Below, in pieces: positions 1-9,400 of a stretch of DNA of 23,152 bases (its first letter is position 1; every line of letters starts with the position of its first letter). Below the pieces are notes generated by a model that was given only the letters and a program-made list of their open reading frames with translations, searched no databases and was not told the origin of the DNA. The DNA lies in contig NGBS01001256.1 in the NCBI GenBank assembly GCA_002245135.1, forward strand, positions 1 to 23,152, in the 5' to 3' direction. This DNA is from Proteromonas lacertae. Lineage: Eukaryota; Sar; Bigyra; Opalinata; Proteromonadidae. Both the position numbers and the translations under genes were made by a program.

Positions 1-179
1 CGATAAATATCCTATTTTATTATATAATGAAAATACCTTTCTTTTTAAATCAAATTCTTCACATATACATACAATTCATTGATAGATGGTCCAAATTCCA
101 TATATTTTCAAAATAAATTTTCAAGTCAAACATCTCTCAGCTTTTAATGAAAATTAATTTTTAATTTTTTTAAATAAAT

Positions 180-2340
180 ATGAAACGTAGAAACCCTAAT
201 GCCAAGAATCAAGAGAAGAATATGAAGCTAGAGTGAATAGTGAAGGATCTGAAGATGAAGATAGCGATAGTGCCATTGATATTATTGATGACAGTGAACC
301 AGATGAACCATTGCAAAAAGACCGCACTATAAGATTTCTTCGTCATTTAAACAGCAAGTGATGCAAAATAATCCAGCTAATTCAGATAATAGTTATTCTT
401 TTTCTGCACTCAAAAAGGTACAGCCAGAAACTCAAGATAATGAAAGTGATAATGGAAGCGACACTCAAAATAGCTCAGATACAGATAATGGCTCATTAAA
501 TGATGATGAATCAAGCAAAGAAGATACAAACGCCAAAATAGACGAAGAACCTCCAAAACGACCATCTTTTTCATTTTCAAACCAATCTCCTGAGAATACT
601 AAATCAACAAATTCATTGTTTACATTCAAGCCTACAACAAGTTCTCCACCAATAACTAAATCATTATTAGTACTACTCCAAGTAAAAATAATAATGAGAA
701 CATGAACATAAATTTATTTACTAAAACTACAACAAGTACATTACCATTTCCTTCATCATCATCAACTATTGCTTCTTCTTCAACTACCACTACAATTCCA
801 GCAACTATCGCAGCTACAACAACTCTATTAAAGAGTACTTCCTCTGACGATGATATTACTATAAAGAAATTAAAGAAAATCGCATCATTGAATATGCAAT
901 TTGCTGAACATGTAAAGAGCCAATTAAAAGAAAATCCATGTAGTGATTGGTCTATCTTTATACAGGAATACCTTAATTATATGAATAAAATTAATAATAA
1001 TATAACGTTTATAACAATACTGCCAGTAGTATTGCAAGTACTCCATCTTCATTGTTTAAATTTCCATTATTGAACAATAAAACAACAACAGATTCAGTTA
1101 CAAAAGTATCATTTCCAAGTCAACAACAACAACAAGATGATAATAATAATAATAAGACGTTTAGATTTCCAATGATTGGAGTTCCATCTAAACATGAAGA
1201 GAAACAAAAGATAACAATTTGTCATCATCAACATCAACATCATTGTTATTTAGTTTTAATTCACCTGAGAAGAATAATAACAATGAAAAGAATAAAGATG
1301 AATCAAATTCAAATTCATTATTTTCTTTATTTAATAATAATAATAATAAAACATCAACAGAAACATCATCTTCAACAGCAATCCTTCATCATCATTATTA
1401 TTTGGAGATTCATCAACAACTTCAAGTTTATTTGGTAATAATAGAGATCAATCATCAACAAATACTACTCCTTCATTATTGGCAATAATAATAATAATAA
1501 TAATAATACAGCTACAAAAACAACTATTTCATCATCATCATCTCCTACTTCTTTATTTGGTAAATCAAATCCTAATAGTTCATTGTTTGGTAATAAAGAT
1601 CCAATACTTGTATCAAATAAAGATAAATCATCCGAAACAACAACAACAACAACAACAACAGGAACAAATTCATTATTTAATATTACACCCACTTTATCAA
1701 CTACTACTACACCATGCCATCATTATTTGGAAATAATAAAGACCAACCATCAACAACTACAATTACATCAGCCTCTGGATCTTTATTTGGTAATAATTCT
1801 TCTGTTACTACTCCATCTTTATTCAATAATAATAATAATACAACATCATCAATGTTTAGTTTTAATCCAATAGCATCTTCAACTAATAAAGAAGAGGAAG
1901 ATGATAAAACTGAAATTACAGATCCTAGCAACAATGAACCATCTAAAATAGATTTAGGTGATAATTATAAAGATGAAGATATTCAATCAGAAATGATAGG
2001 TAAATTGTTTGAATTAAAAGATAATAAATATGAAGCAATTGGTGAAGGAACAATTAGAATACTAAAACATAAGTATATATATTATATTATATTATATATA
2101 TATTTATCTATTTATAGAACAACTGGTAAAAGTAGAATTGTAATGGTTAAATTAACTGGACAATTATTATTGAATTTTATGATTTATAAAGGAATGAATG
2201 TGAGTAAAGAAGGTAAAAAAGGAATTAAATTTGTTGAAGTTACAAGTGAGAATAAGTATATTCCTTATTATTTGAAATTAAATGCAGGAAATGATCCAGA
2301 TACATTAGTTAAATCAATTCAGGACAATACACCTAAATAG
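180..2340 (+). CDS. NUP50: NUP50-like nucleoporin with RanBP1-like C-terminal domain (reading frame interrupted)
   Basis: Nuclear-pore basket protein; in the family it binds importin-alpha and Ran and helps release import cargo. Seen here: a basic N-terminus (MKRRNPNAKN), an acidic stretch, then a helix at about 850-1000 (LNMQFAEHVK, then NPCSDW and IFIQEYLNYM) that matches the conserved NUP50 segment with EHVEKNP. Next comes Asn/Ser/Thr-rich sequence with repeated SLFG and SLF motifs (about 1050-1870) and a RanBP1-like domain from about 1990 to the TAG at 2338-2340 (EMIGKLFELKD, GEGTIRILKHK, LLLNFMIYKGM). One 45-nt intron lies at 2073-2117. The frame changes near 210, 345, 667, 1000, 1210, 1380, 1484 and 1715. 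Several changes are explained by one missing base, for example a T restoring SLFG at 1484. The RanBP1 end is open. Either the sequence has indel errors or the gene is decaying. Family identity is firm; integrity is not. Confidence 0.8.
1126..1870 (+). repeat. Trinucleotide microsatellites inside the nucleoporin repeat region
   Basis: Runs of CAA/AAC (about 1122-1135 and 1638-1661), AAT (about 1140-1155, 1334-1350 and 1484-1508) and TCA triplets encode poly-Gln, poly-Asn, poly-Ser and poly-Thr between SLF(G) motifs. They explain the many meaningless overlapping reading frames on both strands here. Most of the gene's frame changes fall in or beside these tracts. Confidence 0.8.
2073..2117 (+). 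other. Intron in the RanBP1-like domain of the NUP50-like gene
   Basis: It begins GTATAT and ends TTATAG, and is almost pure A/T. Removing it joins AA to A and gives KHKTTGKSR. The 45 nt are a multiple of three with no in-frame stop, so a retained copy would add 15 residues to the domain rather than truncate it. This is the only intron I find in the gene. Confidence 0.75.
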
Positions 2341-2625
2341 AGGAAGAGAGAAAAAACCAATTTGTTTTAATTATTATTTTTATTTTGATTGTGTATTATT
2401 TGCTGAAATACACCCTTTTTGAACATATTTTCAATTGATAAAATTGTGTATAGAGAAAGATGTAGATTAGTAAGTAATATGTTTAATAGTATTATACATC
2501 ATTTAACAAATTGCCACTTTAATAAATTTTTATTTCCACAACATTCTAATACTTCTTATATCAGCAAAAAAATGTTTTAAAAATAATGAAACGAATATAT
2601 TTTAGAAATTAAAATTGTTTTTTCG

Positions 2626-3517
2626 ATGTTATTACCTATTACGTGTGTATTACTTACAACTGCTTTTTTATATTTAATACATAGCCATGATAAAACTCAA
2701 AACTCAGTATTATATAGTAGAAGATTAACTCCAGAATTAAAAGAAAGTCAGAAATTAGTAGTAGTGGCATTTTCTAGGTTTACAGATGCTCAACTTAAAA
2801 GATGGATACAAGTTGCACAGTCCTTACAATCAGAATATACAATAGCGTTTGTTACAGAGACATGCAGTTATGTGGATGTATTAAGACCATATAAAGTGTT
2901 TTGTTTCACCTCTACAGACTTTGTGAATAGATTTCCTTCTTACCAGAGAATGATGGGCGGTTGTAGAAACCAATCTCCTGGATTCTATATGTGGTCAATG
3001 TGGTTAGAGAGTGTTTTGCCAGAGTATCAAGCATATCTACAATCAATATAAATATATTTGGGTAATGGAAGGAGATTTAGCTTATTCTGGAAATATGTAT
3101 GAATTCTTCAGAAAATATGATCAAAGATATTCAGATTTATTATCATTACCTAAAAGAGTAGCATATAACACAACAGACTGGTGTTGGTATGATTGTTGTA
3201 ATCATGAATATAATAACTGGATTAAATCAAAAGCACCAACTGAAAGAATATTTGCATTTATAAATATAGTTAGAATGTCTTCTACTTTGTTTAAATACAT
3301 AATGATTAATTTTAAATACAACAGACACTCTCATTGTGAATCAACTCTACATGAAACTGCAAAATTTAATAATTTAGAAGTTTCATTCTTTGATGAAAGT
3401 GATTATGGTGAGAAAATGGATGTTGGTGATAGAGTTAGTGTATTTGATTGGAGATCGTATAATACCAATCCTATGAAACAGAATAAGTTGTATCATGCAT
3501 TGAAGTTCTTAATGTAA
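2626..3517 (+). CDS. Putative type II membrane glycosyltransferase-like protein (one frame change)
   Basis: About 297 aa in total. The N-terminus is a short signal anchor (LLPITCVLLTTAFLYLI), which suggests an ER/Golgi type II membrane protein. Downstream are KLVVVAFSRF, a segment with YKYIWVMEGDLAYSGN, a Cys/Trp-rich WCWYDCCNH, and a late SHCEST segment. The order, a hydrophobic strand running into an acidic EGD motif and then a later acidic His/Cys segment, resembles GT-A-fold glycosyltransferase-like proteins of protists and algae. I recognise this by pattern, not by a specific family. The two parts (2626 to about 3030, and about 3030 to 3517) are in different frames. One base too many between the PEY and HIYNQY codons accounts for the shift. 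No GTAT-type intron fits. The ATG at 2626 directly precedes the anchor. The stop is TAA at 3515-3517. The substrate is unknown. Confidence 0.55.
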
Positions 3518-3618
3518 ATTTATAGTTGTTGTTATAAATACTAAATAGAGAATTTAATCTGTTTTTTATATGTTTATCACATAATTCAAATAATTTTGAT
3601 ATTATTGTTATTAATCGA

Positions 3619-3870
3619 ATGTTACCCTTTAGATTTGCACCACCGATTAATAAATCACCAATTACCATAGAAATACCACTGGGAACAAAAATAGAAGAAT
3701 TAAAAATTCAATGAGAAAAAGATTTAGGAGATGAATTGTTTATGAAGTTATATAAATACTTAAGAGAACATGAAGGTGATTCAAATTCTCCTGATTTTGT
3801 TCCAGCAGATAAAGTGATGTATCTTAGTGAAGCGTTGAGAATAATAGAGTATAAGAATGAACTTTTTTAA
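3619..3870 (+). pseudogene. Orphan fragment resembling the C-terminal tail of a NEK-type (NIMA-related) kinase
   Basis: Starting at the ATG at 3619, 84 codons run to the TAA at 3868-3870, interrupted by one TGA at codon 32 (3712-3714). Around the stop the text reads EELKIQ, stop, EKDLGDELFMKLYKYL, and further on DFVPADKVMYL. A leucine codon TTA at the stop would differ by one base. The pattern (E-x-L-x-x-x-L-E-x-x-LG-x-E-x-F-x-K-x-Y-x-Y-L) recalls the short conserved tail found after the kinase domain in many protist NEK kinases. No kinase domain precedes it: the upstream gene ends 102 nt before and is unrelated. It may be a broken remnant, or a small gene with a sequence error. The family match is from memory. 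Confidence 0.35.
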
Positions 3871-3980
3871 TAATGAACAATAAAGATGTAATAATATTTA
3901 TTTATTATTTAATTTATTGTTAAAGTATTTAGATTATTCCCCAAAAGAACAACAATTTTAAATACTGTAAATTTTTATTC

Positions 3981-5877
3981 TTATACACCAAGTTGAATAT
4001 TAATATTCTCTTGGTTTATCTTTCCTACAAATTCCATACATTTCTTCTTCAATTCAGCATAATTAGTAGCTTTCAACGTTCTCTCAATTGTTTCACTCAT
4101 ATTAAATACACTCTGTTCTCTATCTCTTATTTTCTTCAATATAACTTGAAGATCTTGATCAGCTTTAAGATCTTTCAATTGTGACTTTAATGAACTATTC
4201 TCTCGACTAAGTCTTTCAGTCATCTCTTTCAAATGAGTTTCTCTTCTCTCATATTCTTCTTTCAGTTTCGTTAAATAGATTTTTGTTTCAGCTGCTGATT
4301 TCTTTAATCCTTCAATATCATCAAATATTACTATCTCTTTCTTCATTTTTCTATTTTTATTATAATATATATATATATATATACTCAATCTTCTCTTTTA
4401 TTCCTTTTACTTCACCTGCTATTCGAATATCTAAATCCTGCATCTTACTAAAATCTTTCTTTTGTTTCTCCAATTGTTTCTTTAAATTTTCTTTCGTCTT
4501 TTCGGCATTCTCTGCTTGAACTCGTTTGAAATCTAAATCATTCTTCAATTCTTCATAAGTATTTTTATCAGGCATATTCGTTTTAGATGACATATTGTTA
4601 GAGATATGAGCTAATAAAGCAACAATTGTTTCTTGTAGTCTTTGTTGTTCTTCCATTTCTTTCTTTCGTTTTTCATCAAATGAATTGATAAATTCATTCA
4701 TATCATTTTCTCTAGATTTTAATACTTCTAATTTTTCCATATCATTATCTTCATTACTGTTTTTTGAACGATTTAAATCAGCTCGAATCTTTTCAGTTTC
4801 TGATGTGATTGAATCAATTTCATCATCAATATTTTGACTTCTCTTTTTTAATTCTTTTGCTTTTTCTGTTAAGTAAGATTTTGCTTCATTTTCATCCATT
4901 TTATAAATCTTTAATTCTTCTTCTAATTCATCTCTTTCTACTGATAATTTCTTAAATTCTTTTTCACTGTCTAAGAATTGATTTAAATAAATATCACTTT
5001 TGATTTGTCTGTCTAACTCATAGATTTGTTGATTATATTGACTAAGTTGGTTTGATCGATCTTCAGTCATTTCAATTAATCGTTTCTTTTCTTTCTGTAA
5101 ACTCATATATTTACCATGAGCTGTTGGATCTAGTTTGTTTAATTGAACTTCTAAGTTTTGAGTGATTTTATCAACTTCTTCATCCATATGAGCTATTTCT
5201 GATTCAATCTCTTTTCTCTGCATAAATATATTATCTGCATCTTGTTCAGCTTGTTTGTTTCGATCACTTAACATCTTTGCATATGCGACTAAATCACCAA
5301 CTGGAGTACTATTATATATAACTAAATTTTGATTAATTATACTGATTTCTGGCTTTATCACTAGCTAAGTTATAATCTGCTAGACATCCTTCTAAATATC
5401 TCACTTCTTTCATTAATGACTCATATTCTGTTTGACATTGGTTAAATGCTTCATTATCTTTATCTATCTTCTCTTGTTCTTCTTTTATGTGTTGAATTTC
5501 GTCAGCTATTTCCTTGTTCTTTTTCACGAGTTTTTGTTCAAAATATGATAAATCACTGATTTGTCTTCCTGGACCTAATGATGATGGCATACTTCTCAAA
5601 CCCTATTTTATGACAACAAATTCATACTTCTTTGTTTATTGCTGTAGTTGGCACTTTCATTTCAGTTGTAAGACCAACAGTAGATAGGTTGGCTATATTA
5701 TTATAATATTCTGTTATTATACCTTGCTGTCTTTGAGCTGTGCTTAATCTTTGACCTGTAGAAAGACGACTTCCTGTTGGAGGACGAATTACAGTTCCAC
5801 CAGCTAAAAATCATAAACAAAAATTCATACCACTTGTTCCTGGAATCTAAAAATATAAAATTACAATTCTATACCAT
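3981..5877 (-). CDS. IFT74: Intraflagellar transport protein IFT74, IFT-B core subunit
   Basis: IFT74 pairs with IFT81 in the IFT-B core complex that carries tubulin and other cargo along the ciliary axoneme. Six exons join without any frame error: 5877-5875, 5846-5831, 5803-5628, 5602-5343, 5308-4385 and 4350-3981, giving 582 aa against about 600 in animals. The N-terminus is the basic, disordered family type (IRPPTGSRL, then ANLSTVGL and GPGRQISDLSYF). The rest is coiled coil with the family signatures YLEGCLADYN, NEFINSFDEKRKKEME and ETIVALLAH. The first coding exon is just the ATG; an in-frame TAG lies upstream, so the start is well fixed if the 28-nt first intron is real. Introns are 25-34 nt. 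The gene is divergent from gene A and shows that the organism has a cilium or flagellum. Confidence 0.92.
4351..5874 (-). other. Five introns of IFT74 (5847-5874, 5804-5830, 5603-5627, 5309-5342, 4351-4384)
   Basis: In transcript order they measure 28, 27, 25, 34 and 34 nt. All begin GTAT and end TAG. Splicing them gives one open frame of exactly 583 codons including the stop, and restores family-conserved text across each junction (for example IPGTSAGGT and INKEGLRSM). The last intron is largely a TA dinucleotide run (4365-4383). Confidence 0.85.
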
Positions 5878-6401
5878 ATTTAATGAGATAAACTAACAAA
5901 CGTTTTTAAAAAATTCAAAATTTCAAGCTTAAGTTTGAATGAAAAATTCTTCTTTTCTCTTCCAGTTTAGATTTTATGCAGTTATGAAGAAGTTGATTAG
6001 AATAAAGTGACTATGAAGTATATATTTGGAGGATATTGAAATTGAATTATTCATATTTTATGAAGTAGTCTATATGGATGAACTAGTAGTGTTAACAAAG
6101 TAAATATGGTGATAAAGTGCTGCAATATTAAATAATTGCTAAATGATCACAATACTTATAGTTAATAACAATATAACGAATTAGAGGCTTTTGAGCAGAA
6201 AGAATAGTCATAATATACATTATAGCATATTTTATATATTTTTACATTACTTTAAATTCTGTGTAAATACTTTCAAAAATGATCTCAATCTTCTTTGTAA
6301 TAACATAATATCTATTGTAGGGTATAAAAAATACATATTCTATTATGATATAAATATTTAGCGAAAATGTCATACTGTAAAGTTTAGAAAAGTCACTTTT
6401 T
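5878..6401. other. Intergenic region between divergent IFT74 and gene A
   Basis: These 524 nt separate two start codons facing away from each other, so both promoters should lie here. I see no coding frame of note, no RNA gene and no strong repeat. An imperfect palindrome around AAGCTTAAG lies near 5921-5938. No clean heat-shock element (alternating GAA and TTC blocks with 2-nt spacing) is evident, despite the chaperone-like gene downstream. Confidence 0.5.
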
Positions 6402-9400
6402 ATGTCTGCAAAGATTGAAAAGGTATATGGTGTTGATTTTGGTGGATATAAAATCACAACCACATCATATTCTACTGCTGAGGGATATAAACTATATGAA
6501 ACTGATTTAGGTGAGAAATCTCTGCCGTATTTTTATTTGATATAAATAATAGATGTGGAATAGTATTTTTAGAAGGTAATTTAGGTAAGAGGATGATTGG
6601 TCAAAAAGCTTTTAACCCTGTATTTGTTTTTTAGTATTTAGTGCTCTAGTCTCGTCGAGATGTAAAATACTCCATAACGAGTATAAAGAATTTATTGGGA
6701 AAGAAATATGATTATCTGGACTTCAAAAATGACTTGAGATTAAAAAAGAAGAATGTAGAGAGAATGGAAGTAAATGGAATAATATTTAATGTATGAATAT
6801 ATAATTAATGATATGTTATTGAATAGATAAAAGAAGATAAATTGAGTGTAGAACATTTATATATGATGTTTTTATCTAAAATTCAAGAGATATATAAAAG
6901 AGATGAATCTAAGAAAGAAGAAGAGAAAGATGCAATGCCGATAATAATATCTATTCCAAACAGTTATGGTGAATTAGAGAAAGATATAATAAAGATATTA
7001 TGTAATCGATTAAATATGAATTTATTGAGTATAATACCAGAGAATTTGAGTGTGAGTATTTGTTATGGATATGAAAATAACAACTCATTTTTATTAGATG
7101 AAAAGGAAGTAGAATATCTATTAATAGTTGATATTGGATATTTATATATGAATTTGACAATGAGTAAATATGAAAGAGATAAATGTGAAATAATAAATGA
7201 AATGTGTAATGAAGAAATCAATGGAAAGAAAATTGATGAATTGTTATTTAAACATTATGAGAATGAAATAAAAAAAGACTTTCCAGAAATAAATACAAAA
7301 GATGAAGTGATAATAAGCAAAATAACAAATGAGTTAATAAAATGTAAATGTAAATTAAGTGCTGATGGAGCAAGTTCAATCAATTTATCAATCGATTTGA
7401 CAGAAGATGAAACTTATGAGAATGTTTTAACAGTAGATGAATTAAACTCCATAATCAAAGATTTGGGTGATAAATTAAAAGAAATATTAAGAGAATTTAT
7501 ACAGAAAAGTAAATTGAATGAAGAAATGAAGAAGAATTTGAAGATATTACCAGTTGGTGGAACAATGAGAATTCCTTATTTCCAAAGAACAGTAATAGAA
7601 GAAACACAAGAAACGTTAAACTCAGAAATAAAGATGATAAAGACTCTGAATATGGATGAATGTATATCAAGTGGAAATAGTTATTATGGCTCAATATTAA
7701 GTGGAAAATGGAAATATGAAGTAAATAATAAAAGAATAGAAAATGATAAAAAGAATTTAACCAAAGATCATATTGTTTGTTTGAAAAGATTGTATATGTG
7801 ATATATGTTTTATTGTAATAGTAATGAACTTCAAAATGAGATGATAAATAAAAGAATGGAATTAAAAGACTTTCCAGACTTATATGACTATTTGGAATTG
7901 AATCTTAGTAAAATTGAAATGAAAATGATAAGAGATGATTGTGATTACAGTAAAATAAAATCAGAATTAAACTGTTTAATTAAGTTCTTCTATGTATAAT
8001 TGATATTTTATATAATGAATTAGTATTGTAAAGACAGTGTTGTTAATACAAAAGAAGAAGAGAAATATGAAAGTGGTTATTCTCCATTTGCTCAGTATTT
8101 CAGTTATAAATATTTAAACAAAGCGAAGAAATTAGAAAAATGTGATAAAGATCTTTCCATAATTGAAGAGTTAATAAATGCAATGAAAGATGAGAGATTG
8201 AATAAAGATAATGAAAAACTAAACAATCAAATCAAATCAATAATAAAAGTTCAAAAAGAAGTGATGATGAATGAAATGATTGAAAGATTAATGAGAATAA
8301 ACAATATTAAGGAATTTCCTAATGATTTTCCAAAAATAAAAGATGAAAAATACAAAGAATTAATTAAAACTACACAATTAGATGAAAAGTCAATTATTCA
8401 AACACTAGTGTATATAACAGATTATTCTAAGATGAGTGGAGAAGAGAATGGAAAAGCTACTGAATCATGTTATTCAAAATTGTATGTTTATTGTTTATTA
8501 TTCCAAAATAGTCATGTAATTATAAAGATTATAAAAGACATAGTTGAAAGAAATGAAAAAATCAATATTTTACCAGTTTTAGAAGAAATAATTGATTTAT
8601 TTGATGATTATGTGAATAAAAGATATGAAGAAAAGATTATAAAATCAAAAATAGAAAATATTGAAAGAAAAATATATTATTATAGTAATTATTTATCATA
8701 TAATAATATTAATGTAAAAACATTGATATATGGATATTATAATGAAGTATTTAAAAATGAAAATGAGATAATAAAAGAAAATCAAAGAATTCAAGATATA
8801 TCAATAGCTAGAAATGAATATGAAGCACAATAGTATTATATTTTATTGATGTAATATAAATAGTTTTAATTATGTGGATTTAATGAATGAAATACAATTA
8901 TCAGAATGGGATTATATTATTGTTGATAAAATAACATCAGAATTATTAAAAAACAATGGAATTATGTCAATAAAAATACAAAAATATCCAATAATTGAAA
9001 AAGAGGAAAGAATTGAAGATAAAATGATATTATCAACAAAAGAGGAATATGAAAGTGAAAGAATAAGATTAAAAGAGAAATGTGATAGTATAAAGGTATA
9101 AAATAATTATAAATTCAAATTTATAGACTTACAAATCTATTTTGAAATGTATTGATGATATTATATTTAAGATTAATGAAATTATGTATATTATTCAATA
9201 AATACTATAATATGAATAAATAGATTAAAATTTAAACAAACTAATAGATCAATAGATTTAAGTAAATATGAAAAAATGATAAAGGAGAATAGAAATATTG
9301 AAAAATTGGTGAAAGGATTAGAAGAATTGGATTTAGAATATACCCAATTTAAATCAACAGAATTATTAAAAATAGTTGAAGGTTTGTTGAATACTTATAA

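Noticed and set aside
1-101. Possible start of a divergent minus-strand gene (ATG at 101-99, MEFGPSINEL, then an intron ending AAG and an open frame to the window edge)
   Set aside because: Only about 23 codons, and the needed acceptor is AAG while every other intron here ends TAG or CAG. Could be chance in A/T-rich DNA.
1465-1934. Minus-strand reading frames rich in Val, Leu and Asp opposite the nucleoporin repeats
   Set aside because: They are shadows of the trinucleotide runs coding poly-Asn, poly-Thr and poly-Ser on the plus strand, with no conserved motif.
5900-6401. Heat-shock elements upstream of gene A
   Set aside because: GAAAAATTC near 5942 and TTC runs nearby have the wrong spacing for alternating GAA/TTC blocks. 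In DNA this A/T-rich, such partial matches are expected by chance.
6951-7160. Minus-strand frame of 69 codons repeated identically at 14137-14346
   Set aside because: Its conservation is explained fully by the duplicated plus-strand exon 4. The translation is Leu/Ile/Ser/Tyr-rich, typical of the antisense of this codon usage.
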